DNA from: Lingula anatina
Lineage: Eukaryota; Brachiopoda; Lingulata; Lingulida; Lingulidae
Assembly: GCF_001039355.2 (NCBI RefSeq)
Contig: NW_019775853.1
Location: 152,704 to 189,701 of the forward strand
Reading direction: 5' to 3'
Length of the DNA: 36,998 nt
Translations under genes and position numbers: made by a program
In this document: in pieces, positions 1-10,113 of the stretch
Position numbering within the stretch: the first letter of the stretch is position 1
Layout of the letters: every line of letters starts with the position of its first letter
Notes under the pieces: generated by a model
The model's database searches: none
The model's input: only the letters and a program-made list of their open reading frames with translations
What the model was told of the DNA's origin: nothing

Positions 1-2
1 AT

Positions 3-344
3 TGTTACGCCTTCGCGGCCGAGTGCCTTATGAAGGTACAAATAACAATGTACTTACTGGTATCTCAGAGTTAAACACAAAGCCAAAAAGCCTCAAGAGA
101 AGAGCAAAAGACAGCCGCTAAGAGCAAAGAGGCCAAAGAGAGCGATTTATTTCACGTTACACCTTATATACAAGTTCAGATAGTACACGTTTACCAATCA
201 GAACCAACTATACAATGAACAGTTTTACCTTTAGGTTACCAATCACGGGAGAGATTCAAACTTGCACACCGGACAACACTTTACTTACAGAGACATCTAC
301 CGGTAGCAATATAAAATAATCTCAACTAACACAACATCGTCACA
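3..344 (-). mobile_element. LTR of a retrotransposon (3' LTR end, minus strand)
   Basis: Read on the minus strand it begins TGTGACG at 344 and ends CGTAACA at 3, an imperfect terminal inversion of the TG...CA type, about 342 bp. It is directly preceded by the purine tract AAAAGGGGGGAGAG (345-358), as expected for the primer site of plus-strand synthesis next to a 3' LTR. No second LTR or pol sequence is visible, so the element is partial or truncated by the window edge. Ty3-type is a guess. Confidence 0.55.
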
Positions 345-358
345 CTCTCCCCCCTTTT

Positions 359-730
359 GACGAACAAAACTCCCCCCTATTATTACAATATAAACCATTA
401 CTTTAAATTGTTAAACTAACAATTACTACAATTCAACAAATATAACAACTGAAATCTTACTTTACATTTAAAATAAGCAAATAATGCAAATAAGTCATTC
501 TTGTTATGCCAAGATTCAACATTTAACTTTAACACAAGCAATGTCAATTAAGTCCATCTCTCAGCATAAATGTTCATCCTTAGGAATGCAAAACAAAGTT
601 TTAAATCCATTATCACTTTAAATCATTTTTAAAAGCAAACAAAGTGATTTTAACTCTAAATTGCTCAAAACAACATTATTAATGATAACAATGTCAATGT
701 GAAATGTCAAATCATTATATAGTTCATTTT
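359..730. other. AT-rich spacer between LTR tract and the finger frame
   Basis: No coding sequence, tandem repeat or structured motif recognised. Confidence 0.5.
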
Positions 731-1402
731 TCATCCATGTAGCAAAGTAAATTCCATCCGCCGATACCAATGACTACAGAGTTCACGATCCTCTGATGAA
801 AGTTTCTGTAACAGATGATACAAAGTTTTCCAGTGAAACAAAGTCAACCAAGAATTTAGAATCTCAGTCTTAGGCTCCATACCATTTCCATAAATGTACA
901 TTTTCACAAAATCAATGTCCTCCTTGGAACAGTTATCTGGCAATATTACTAGTCCTTCACTTTTCACATAGTCCATCAGCTCCCATATATTTCTCATATT
1001 TAATGTTAATATCAGGAAATGTATAAATCCATTCACCAACTGGATCCACAGTTTTTTTCTCGAATTCACCAGTTCCACACGAATGAACATCACCATGACG
1101 TTTACGCAAAAGCGAATTGTCCTTTTCCATCGATCTGCAATACCAGCACACCAATCCTGGAGTCATATACCACGGCAAATGAACAAATTTCACATGACGT
1201 CCAAGATGTCTACTTAGGTCAGCACTGGACACCAGACATAAACCACACTGGACTTCTCTCCTCCGTTTCTCCCCTCTGCACTTTGAGTGGGTAACTTCCT
1301 CCCCCTCTTCACCAATTAGGACAGTAGGATCTTCCACCAGATCAGTGTCATCATAATCCGGGACAAAACAAGCTTCATCTAACATGTCTAGATCATCCAT
1401 AT
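731..1402 (-). pseudogene. Broken Cys/His zinc-finger-like reading frame
   Basis: Minus strand. A frame begins after an acceptor-like TTTATTTCAG (ATG at 1400) with an acidic start (MDDLDMLDEAC), a basic patch, then VQCGLC, SRHLGRHVKFVHLPWY, CWYC and RKRHGDVH: paired Cys and His residues like a zinc-binding domain. It stops at 957; a second frame, shifted by one, continues with coding-like composition to the stop at 731. The frame change without a splice site points to a pseudogene or an assembly error. The HLPWY finger type occurs, from memory, in repeated invertebrate genes tied to mobile elements; family not confirmed. The LTR 3' end lies 370 bp downstream. Confidence 0.4.
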
Positions 1403-1712
1403 CTGAAATAAACTTATACAAGGTTTTATTTTCTTGAATGAACATACATGATAATGAGCTTTTCTTTCAAATGAATATTAACATAATTTTACATTATTAA
1501 CATAGTATTACAGCATAAACATAGTATTTCATTAATTACTAACATAGTATTACAGCATCGCCGCATTTACTATGTATTTAAAGCAAATTCAAATAAAGAA
1601 AAACAAAAATTCATTGACCAAATCTTATGGTACAATTAAACAAATTTCTATCTTTCTTTTCTTATTTGTAATATAACTCATATATATCAGTTGCTCATTG
1701 TAATTCCACAAT

Positions 1713-1713
1713 N
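1713..1713. other. Ambiguous base N near duplication edge
   Basis: Single N within CACAATNAACC, about 15 bases before homology with 11866 begins. It may mark an assembly join or a polymorphic site. Confidence 0.9.
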
Positions 1714-1911
1714 AACCGTTCATTTACACTAAAATCGCATTGACCTTAGTCCATTTCTCTATCTTTGGTGAGCATAATAAACCAATTTAACCCCCCTCCC
1801 CTCCTCCCCAACCCCATATAGAACCTGATCCCGCCAGTGCCACGGAGATAAAAATTGGTAAGCCGACAGATTCTCGCCAATATTTTTGCCAGGGCGTTGC
1901 AAACGTTGATC

Positions 1912-1919
1912 TATAAAAG
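1912..1919 (+). promoter_or_regulatory. TATA-like site upstream of PAN exon 1, copy A
   Basis: Equivalent of the site at 12052-12059, with conserved flanks (GATC before, CGTTTCC after). Confidence 0.25.
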
Positions 1920-3016
1920 CGTTTCCTTTTAAGCTTCTGGCAAAACTGTAACTACCACTGTCTATTTGTTCATCAGCTTGGCTAGTAAAGGAACCATTTT
2001 CTTTTTACGGAAGTTTGACACTTTAGATAGATCGGTCGTTACGTAATTTGACGCTGTACACAATGCCTGCGCTTCGTCAATCAATACCGACGTCGTCATA
2101 GTATATTCTGTCAATTTTTACCTGTAATAAGGTTCCTCTTTGTATGATAAGCAAACCATTCCACCTTGTTATTTATTCCTTGTACCTGGTAAATTTTAAA
2201 ATCATAACGAATGTATTCCATGCGATGACTATGGAACGTAGCCTACGTAGGTCTATCTGAAGATTTAACATATCAATGCCAAATAAACATCTAGTAGAAG
2301 AACACTCATTTGTCTATTGATTTGAACAGGCACTAGTGCGTCACGCATCGTGTAATACACTTCAGTTTAGCCTAGTTATTTTATCTAATTGCTGACTCCC
2401 CGTTTTTCTCGCAGATTTTAAATGTTCTTAGATGTCTTTTCAAAAAATGAAAATAAAATTGCAACTAACGCGTCATAAAAATAACACCCATTTTCCCCAT
2501 TGGTGTGAATGATCACAAGTGCGCCACGCACGCTTCAACGTAGTTTGGCCTAGTCCTTTATCTGGTCAATGACTCCCATTGTTTTTTCTTTTTTCATTTT
2601 TGTAACGTACTTATTGATCTACACTAAGTGCGTATTTTTTTCAATAAACGTGCAACTGTTCAAAGATAAACAATATCCCCAGTGTGTTAACTGAACGGTT
2701 CTTTTCTTCTCCCTGGACGCACTTTACTTCTTTTCGACCTTAAATAGGGTTCTCAGGAAAGCAACGATTGACAAAGGGGATGTGCAAAGTGGCAGAGCTT
2801 TTAGGATATTTGACTTCTTTTGTGTCTTAATTAGATTATCTGACGTAAATCACAAAGCACAAAACTGCGTGTAAAAAGGCTGATAACAGCGTGACAATGA
2901 AGGGTTTCAGGACGAATATAATAGGACAGAAATACGAATATCTGTCCAACTTACGGGACCGATGTTTTCCACAAACAAGCTCGACATCAGTTGCGGGTTA
3001 AATCTTTGGCAAAGCA

Positions 3017-3361
3017 ATGTCCTCCACAAGAACCTTGTCTTTCCATGCAAGGCTGTCAAAAGGGAGACTTATGCTTATATGGTTGTCATGGCAACTAGCG
3101 ATAGCTGGTGCCTTGCACGTGGGATATATGGTTAGATTCAAGAAAATAGGGACGGACAGCCACCACGTGTCGCATACGTTATTTGAACTTGAGGGACACG
3201 ACAAACCTCAGTGCGCTATGGCGTGTATCAACACCGAGACATGCGTCTCTTTTAGCGTCACAGTGTCCCCTGACGTCCCTGGTTCTTCCTGTCGTCTGTC
3301 GAGGTCGTCTGCAGGTGTGACTGATTTGCAGCCAGGGAGCGGATGGTCTTATTTCGTTATG
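3017..3361 (+). CDS. PAN gene exon 1, copy A (duplicated first exon)
   Basis: Intact second copy of the signal-peptide/PAN exon with the same two ATGs (3017, 3071), the same phase-0 donor GTAAGT and only six residue differences from 13179-13523. No matching exon 2 or 3 was found between it and 11.9 kb, so it may splice over about 13 kb to 16249 as an alternative first exon, may use unrecognised exons, or may be an orphan. Lack of stops or frameshifts argues for recent origin or selection. Confidence 0.65.
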
Positions 3362-3437
3362 GTAAGTTGATTTTTCTTGGAATATTTCGATGTGGAATAC
3401 GATATTTTCAAATGTCGAATGTAAAACATTAAACAGT

Positions 3438-3440
<3 letters not shown>

Positions 3441-3498
<58 letters not shown>
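3441..3498. repeat. TA microsatellite in PAN intron 1, copy A
   Basis: About 29 uninterrupted TA units, at the same place as the repeat at 13611-13686 in copy B. Confidence 0.97.
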
Positions 3499-3502
<4 letters not shown>

Positions 3503-3859
3503 TAAGATAGTTACAAATTTTAATGTTGTAGAATTCCAATGATTCACCAAGTTTACTTTAGTTTAATTTATTTTTATTCCTTATAACGAGTTGTGGGTAA
3601 AATGAACAACAAACGTGTTTTTCTTTTTATAAAACACAGGATAAAACTGGTTCCAAAATACTACTAGATGTATTCGATTTGAAAGGAGTTTTTAAATTTA
3701 TTTAAAATGTACAGTGGCTATTTTTAGCTGTTTTAGCGATTGTCGATGACACGAGAATTTTTTTTTTTTCGCAATTTTTTTCATCTTATTATCACACTGA
3801 TATCTGAGGAAAAATTTATCCACGTGTTGTTAATAATAAGAAGAGCTAAAAACTAAATG

Positions 3860-3860
<1 letters not shown>

Positions 3861-3907
<47 letters not shown>
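3861..3907. repeat. TTA microsatellite
   Basis: About 15 TTA units; absent at the matching point of copy B, where only TTTTTTATATAC is found. Confidence 0.96.
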
Positions 3908-3965
3908 TTGATATACGGTATATCTCCATAAAAAGCACGGAGGAGAAGCATTTTACAAATACTAG

Positions 3966-4678
3966 TAGTAAGAGAGGAGTTTTTCGAGATGCAACTTTTG
4001 AGGGACCATATACTTCCAATGCAATATTTTAGTGACCCTTGAAGCGTAATAGAGGGGCAAGATACTTTAATGTAATTTTTTTAGTAAACCTTGAACATTT
4101 AAAGGGGCTATGCGTTTTTAATGAGCAAATGACGTAGGCTGCTGTTTTTAGCGGAATGCAATAGATGCCCTTGGATTCCTACGAGGTGATCTTTTAAATA
4201 TTTGACAAGCAGAAGTAGGGGGGTCTCATCTGTTAAGTGGATTTGTCAACAAATTACCACCTGAAGTATGAACAGGCAAATTAGCAAACATGCAATCAGC
4301 CTATGTTTCATTATCCAAAGGACAAGTTTGAAATGTTTTATTATATAAGTATTTGAAGAAAAACTTCAAAGGCATCATGTTTAGCTAAAAGAATTGCAGT
4401 GTCATTTTATTTTGCCAAAGATGACACCGTCTTATCGTTGCGTCATGGATATTGAATAACATTTCTTTATTCAAAGGACAAGTTTGAAATGTTGTATTAT
4501 ATATTTATTCTAATACTTTATATTAAAATGAAGAAAAACTGCAAAGTCATGTCATTTTTGCTGCATATAAATACTCCAATTCTCAGCATTACTACCAGGC
4601 TGCAGCCAACATGCCTGAATGTCTGAATGCCTGAATGTCCAACATGTCTGAACTGAAAAACATTTTGGCAAATTTTTA
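3966..4678. repeat. Region of degenerate direct repeats
   Basis: Between 3985 and 4125 a unit of about 60 bases (GATA-CTT...ATTTTAGTGACC-CTTGAA) recurs two to three times with much decay. CAAAGGACAAGTTTGAAATG occurs at 4316 and 4472. Around 4600-4650 the motif TGCCTGAATGTC repeats. No coding sequence seen. Confidence 0.5.
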
Positions 4679-5143
4679 ATGAAAACCTATCACATTGAGG
4701 CACAGGTACGTAATGCATATACTATACAAAATATCAGGTATATATATAATTTTTTATTTTTAACTAAAGCATGTGTGTATTTTTTTAACAGTGGAGATTT
4801 TTATGTATTGCATATATGCACTCAACGCTATCGGTCTTTTGACAAACAGTTTAAACTCATTTGCAGGTTGATGAGGACCAAATAGGGCTGAACAAATCCC
4901 ACAAGGTAAATATGTATTACCCTCTTCTAATGATATTTGATTGGCCTAGTTTGTGAAGGATTAACTATTTCACAGTATTGAAAGTACATGGTTTTAAATA
5001 AATATCATCATCCTGAACAATACGGCAATAAGGAGCGTGATTTTCTTTTTCAGCTTGAAGAATTTATTGTTATTACTGAAGAAGGAGAAGGAGAAAATGA
5101 AGACCAAGATGAGCAGGGGGAAGAAAACAATCAAAATAATTAA
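4679..5143 (+). CDS. Possible mini-exons with an acidic C-terminal tail
   Basis: Three short stretches have good splice signals and one common phase: 4679-4705 (MKTYHIEAQ, donor GTACGT), 4867-4905 (acceptor TTTGCAG, VDEDQIGLNKSHK, donor GTAAAT) and 5054-5143 (acceptor CTTTTTCAG, LEEFIVITEE then Glu/Asn/Gln-rich, stop TAA). Joined they give 51 residues. They could be the end of a small gene, part of a transposon, or downstream exons of PAN copy A (its donor is also phase 0). No family is recognised; chance cannot be excluded. Confidence 0.28.
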
Positions 5144-5286
5144 GTGAGTTTTTACATTTTGAGTCATATTTTATGCCTAATTCAAAACATGTTGTATATG
5201 ATTGGCTAAATATATTTAGATTGTCTGTGTAAATGTAGTTAGTATTTTTCAGGCTAAAGAATTTTATATATACAGAGTAGTTAAAG

Positions 5287-5288
<2 letters not shown>

Positions 5289-5339
<51 letters not shown>

Positions 5340-5340
5340 T
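5289..5340. repeat. ATT microsatellite
   Basis: About 17 ATT units; it creates an artificial poly-Asn reading frame on the minus strand. Confidence 0.96.
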
Positions 5341-5556
5341 TCAGAAAGCAAAGAAGATACGGAAGCCTTACGTTTTGCCACTTCAAAGACTTATTCAGTG
5401 CAAACTTTGTTCGCTATATGTTTTTAAATTCTGTTTATTTGTCAAGTTGTGGTTTAAGTTAGCTTATTTTCAACTTTAAAAGTAGGGTAAACACCCTGAT
5501 ATGTTTGAAAACTCAATTTACTGTTAAGCTTTACATAATGTAAGTTATGTATAGGC

Positions 5557-6572
5557 TTGTGTAGCGACAATAGTGAGAACAGTACTCACAACTCATCGTC
5601 TATAGACCACAATTCAATGAACAGTAGCGAAGCGACCAATATGTTATATGCGAGCCCAGAAGCAATGGACCATGCAGGTAAACTGTCTGAACCTAAAACA
5701 TCTACACCGCTTTCGATCAAAAATATCAACGAACAGTTTTCAGAGACACATAGAAAGTTAGATTTTATTATGAATAAGCTCCAAAAACTTGATATCATAG
5801 AAGGAAAAATTCAAGCACTAGATAATAAAGTCGTTTTCCTGGAAAACAAAGTTACAGACGATAGAGATGAAAAACACAGAAATTGAGACGTAAATAACCT
5901 TTGTTTCGGAAAAATTGGACGAGCTACATAGCAAAACCGACGAAATTCCCCAACCGTCCAGATCTTTAGACAAGCAGAAGAATGAAATTTCCGAGCTTAC
6001 AGCAAGTATGGAAAGGCAAAAACTTAACGTGGAGCAGATAAACAGTGAAATAGTTAAGTTGTCACAAAAGAAAAAGGAGCTTTCAAAGGTAATTATCGAC
6101 CTTCAATGTAGATCGATGAAATATAACCTTGTATTTACCGGCTTGGGAGGCGAGACTAGGGACGAAGATACAGAGAGCAAATTACGAAATTTCATATATA
6201 ATGAACTTGAAATCGGTAGAAGGATAGAGCTAGGAAATGTTCACAGATTCGGGAGGTATGTGCAGGGCAAAAATAGGCCAATAGTCGCGAGATTCCTCTA
6301 TAACGCCGATAAAGAGGAAGTGAGAGGAAAAGCATATAAATTACGAGGCACCCAGTTTGGTGTATATACACAAACAGTTTCCGAAACCTATTGAGGACAG
6401 ACGACGCCAACTCTATCCAATTATGAAAGACTACCAGAAACGAGGAGAAAAAAATGTGAAACTTGTGAGGGATAAACTGTATATTAACGGAAAGCTGTAC
6501 GATGAGCGAAACGTCACGGATCACAATGTATTTACCCCAACAGGATCTCAGCCATACGAAAGCCCGGGGTAG
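5557..6572 (+). pseudogene. LINE ORF1 (Transposase_22-like), frameshifted
   Basis: Three successive frames (5557-5886, about 5887-6394, about 6370-6572) carry one protein: a Ser/Asn-rich start, a coiled-coil stretch (heptad-like KLQKLDIIEGKIQALDNKV), then the RNA-binding core LQCRSMKYNLVFTGL, NVHRFGRY, RPIVARF, KLRGTQFGVY and, after a frame change, FPKPIEDRRRQLYPIMKDY and DKLYINGKLY. These match the conserved order of L1 ORF1p. The frame has no ATG at its start (TTG at 5557, stop just upstream). Confidence 0.82.
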
Positions 6573-6633
6573 GGACTCGAGCCTCTGACTAACATCAATA
6601 AGTCAGTTGGAAATAGCAGCTTCTCATGTAAGC

Positions 6634-7258
6634 TATGTTCAATAAATGTAAGAGGTTTAAACAAGCATTTAAATGACGAAGAATTTATTCAATTTTGCAC
6701 TTATTATGATTTGATTGGAATTTTTTGAGACTTGGCAAACCGCATTTGATGAGTTCACTGGCAGAATGCCTGGGTACACGAATTATGACAGCCCACGAAA
6801 AATAAAGAGGCCTAAACGTGGATCAGGAGGTGTAAGTGTCTTTGTTAAAAACTGGCTGGTCGGCAATAAAATTATTACTCTCGTCCACAAAGAATTCCAG
6901 GAGAGTGTTATATTTTTGGTTGATAAAACGTTTATGTAATACGCAGTCCAATATTGTTCTTTTCTTTACCAACATAGCACCAGAGAGATCGACCATATAC
7001 GAACAGCAACGGAATAGAATTGTTAAATGAAAATCTCGCGTTATTAGAACTGGACTTCGGACCATGTGTATCATTTGTTATTGCAGGTGACTTAAATGCG
7101 CGAGTCAAAGACCTATTGGACTATATTCCAGATTGTTTACAACTATTATGTCTGATGAGAATGAAGAGAGTATTTTCTCACTGAGTAGATTTTTATTTAA
7201 CGCCTTTATACTAAGAAATGATACTGTAAATAACAATGTTAACCATCCAGATATATAA
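6634..7258 (+). pseudogene. LINE ORF2 endonuclease fragment
   Basis: Pieces in different frames: KLCSINVRGLNKHL, YYDLIGIF and a stop; then FETWQTAF, MPGYTNY, RGSGGVSVFVK; then FVIAGDLNARV (D-x-N motif, 7079-7111) and a last piece with VNNNVNHPDI. The SINVRGL, ETW, RGSGG and GDLNARV motifs are typical of AP-endonuclease domains in LINE ORF2. At least three frame breaks. Confidence 0.75.
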
Positions 7259-7564
7259 ATGAAATACTTGTATATGTATGGAGTATTCATAATTTATTTC
7301 TGTATGTAAAACCTTGATTGTATATGTCTTCTGTGTTTGTACAGATTGTAATGTATTGTTGTCCAGAGGCCTTAAACGACGAAGAATAAATCATCATTCA
7401 ATCACATCATGATAATTTTTTCTTAAGAAATCATAAGAAACTCGAACTTATTGGGAAATTGTTCGTGGATTATTTCCAGTAAAGCTTTTAGACAAGCAAG
7501 AACTGCAGAAAGTTAGTTTTCCGTGCATTTAGGTGCCTTTTTTGCTTTGGAATAATAATAATAA

Positions 7565-7568
<4 letters not shown>

Positions 7569-7650
<82 letters not shown>
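7569..7650. repeat. TA microsatellite
   Basis: About 41 TA units, followed by a T-run to 7662. Confidence 0.97.
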
Positions 7651-7659
<9 letters not shown>

Positions 7660-7745
7660 TTTCTCAACTGATGACTGTTTGAGAATTCCTTGTCTACCGA
7701 GTTAAAATAGAAACCGTAAAGTGGTTCTGGGTGGCTAAGCAAAAA

Positions 7746-7748
7746 AAA

Positions 7749-7779
<31 letters not shown>

Positions 7780-7781
7780 AA
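7746..7781. repeat. AAAT microsatellite
   Basis: About nine AAAT units after an A-run. Confidence 0.93.
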
Positions 7782-8750
7782 TTACTCTACACTTATTGAA
7801 TTTTTGAACGGGAATCACGGTTAATTCATTTTTATCTTAAGCCAATTGTAATCCAAATGCAGCTTAAACCAGACACGTAATAAAATTTTCGAGATAAATA
7901 TTTCATCTATTTTTGCTTAATCACACAGACCCCTTTAAACCTAGCAGCAATATATTCTACTAACCAAACACTGATATGAAGTTAGTAAATCCACGCATCT
8001 GTTTAGCAGTCATGACAAGAAAGGTATTGTCGGTCTTGCACAGTCATTACATATTTTGTGTTCGGCCTACATCCATACACTGGTACGCTATAATGGCAAA
8101 AAAAAAATGTAGTGCTTGCCGTTTGCGCTTGTAAAGTCCCTGCATATTTCTTGTTCGGTCTATTTGCTGAAATATTGGTGAAGTCGGCAGAAGTCCCTGA
8201 CTGGTATATAATCAAATGGGGCCAGATGTTTACACCATCGTACCAATTGAAGTGTTATGCACACTGTCGAAATAGTGTCGAAATTCTAAATGGTTAAGAA
8301 AGGCATAATTACATTGCAGTTGGTGAGAACGCAATGAGAAATTACGGACTTCGATTACAATTGCAGTTGGTGAGAGGCTTTAACATATGATGATGCAAAA
8401 CACAATTGCATCGCGACGGGTGGGAAGTAAAAGACACCAAACACAATAGACACGCAATTTTTTTAATAAATAAAGAAATAATTAACATAAGGATTTCAAG
8501 ACTGAATCAAACAAATGAAAAATTTGTAAAACAAAGTGTACTGTCAGTATAATAGCATAATATTACAAATAAACACCGCCTAATTTGACTTTATCCGTAT
8601 ATAGATTGCTGAATAGTTTAAACTCTGTGTATAATGTTTATAATATGACTTTATCTGTTTAAAGACGTTAGACTAAATATTTAAATTATAATACTAATAA
8701 TGTGTCTTGGTCCGTATAATAAGGTCCAAATAACTCATGTGTTTGATAGA
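7782..8750. other. No gene recognised
   Basis: AT-rich. ATTGCAGTTGGTGAGA occurs twice (near 8315 and 8360), a short direct repeat. Nothing else supported. Confidence 0.5.
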
Positions 8751-8754
8751 TACA

Positions 8755-9461
8755 TAGCAGGTTCGCCTATTCAAAAATACGCTCATAACATGATTGCAAG
8801 GTGTGATCGTAGCATTCAACACCTTCCGTTGACATAACTTCACTTATAAGTTTACGGCAGTTTTCATATTAACGCTGGATCACAGAATAAATGTAAGGAT
8901 CGTCTTCAAGGTCTCTAAGAGATATGTAAAAATCTTATGCTTCCAGAATGACACTGGTATTGACCTGTTGAAACGCCTCTTCTATAAACCGATACACTGA
9001 CATAGACCAAACTGGTTCGATGCACTCGTATTCTCGCTGGCTTCTATGAGCAGTCTGGCAACTGGTGCAATTTTGACTCTTCAGATAGTTAATCATCCTC
9101 ATCAGGAAATAGGTATACAGGAGACGTGCGACAGCTTTACTTGACGGTTGAGGTTGGGCGCCACTGTTTATCTTCTTCTTGACGAGAGCTGCATCTACTT
9201 CCTGAAAGAGCCGTAAAAACTCTGACCAATCTGTATACCCATCTCGATGACTGTGGTGGATTCACGCTGTTGGTAGCTGATCTTTGTGGAAGATTTTGAG
9301 CCCTCGAAAGACAATTTGTAGAAGTCCCAGAAAAGGACCGTCAGAATGCTTTCGTTTAAAAACACCTCCTCTATCTCTCCTGCGTGCTTTGTGACCCCAA
9401 ATGATCTCATTAAATCTGATTTTTTGCTTTGTCTTGTCTGACAGAACGACAAGACGCTCAT
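8755..9461 (-). pseudogene. Decayed coding sequence of unknown family
   Basis: On the minus strand the frame 9461-9195 (with EEVFLNESILTVLFWDFYKL) is followed, after a shift, by a long coding-like frame down to about 8755: WSEFLRLFQEVDAAL, KAVARLLYTYFLMRM, C-x2-C in CTSCQTAHRSQREYEC, PVWSMSVYRFIEEAFQQ, then a stop at about 8936 and in the same frame DFYISLRDLEDDPYIYSVIQ, another stop and ENCRKLISEVMSTEGVECYD up to a third stop. Amino-acid composition stays protein-like across the stops, so this is an old inactive gene. The Cys pair with SQ and a later Cys resembles a motif seen, from memory, in uncharacterised invertebrate mobile-element proteins. Origin not established. Confidence 0.5.
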
Positions 9462-9486
9462 TCTGCCTGTTAAAGCGCAGAGGCAA

Positions 9487-10040
9487 AAAGCGTTACCGAA
9501 AGAAGAAATCCCGCCATAGCTCTGTATGCCGTCTAGATGTATTTTCTCCCCTATATATACAGAGTAAAAAATGCTGAGTCAAAATGACTTTAAGAATATT
9601 TTGCTGAGTCACAGATATAGTACAACATCAATTTATCTGGGGATTAAAATGCAAAGTTAAATAACATGATGACTTTGAAGTAAATCTTGTTTAAAGGAAC
9701 TGAACATGTTTTAAGTGTCTAGGTATGACATGTTGACTGGTCATGAACAGTTCAGTTGTGGTCAAGACTATTTGATGGTGTTCTAGGGCATATGCAGTAG
9801 GTAAAATTGTTTGATCACATTGGAAAGATTGACTTTCTTCCCCATCTTTAACAATTTAGGGGCCGAGAAAAGACATTTTCCCCTATAGAGTAATGTACGG
9901 AGAGCTGCACATGGACACATGCAGATATATTTTGTTAGCACTCATTGGATTTAATGCCTTTATGTCAAGTCATATGTGCGTATACAGTCCACACATTCAC
10001 ATGCACACGCACTTGTAAAATGGTATACATAGACAGAGAT

Positions 10041-10113
<73 letters not shown>

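Larger units (their letters stand above)
1728..3965 (+). repeat. Segmental duplication, copy A
   Basis: About 2.2 kb homologous by eye to 11866-14131 in the same orientation. It covers upstream sequence, first exon, a TA microsatellite at the same place, and the start of intron 1 down to GGAGAAGCATTT. Copies differ by substitutions and small indels. A single N at 1713 lies close to the left edge. Confidence 0.85.
5540..7408 (+). mobile_element. Broken non-LTR retrotransposon lacking reverse transcriptase
   Basis: Order: ORF1 of the Transposase_22/L1-ORF1p type (5557-6572), start of an AP-type endonuclease (about 6634-7258), then directly a 3' end with ATAAATCATCATTCAATC (about 7385-7408). 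The rest of the endonuclease and the whole reverse transcriptase are missing. Frameshifts and stops in both ORFs show it is dead. The ORF1 type suggests an L1/Tx1-like clade. The 5' boundary is uncertain. If PAN copy A splices to 16249, the element sits in that intron. Confidence 0.8.

Noticed and set aside
3179-3550. Minus-strand open frame with poly Tyr-Ile
   Set aside because: Created by the TA microsatellite and the antisense of PAN exon 1.
5073-5381. Minus-strand frame with a poly-Asn run
   Set aside because: Product of the ATT microsatellite.
7488-7742. Minus-strand frame rich in Tyr-Ile
   Set aside because: Translation of the TA microsatellite.
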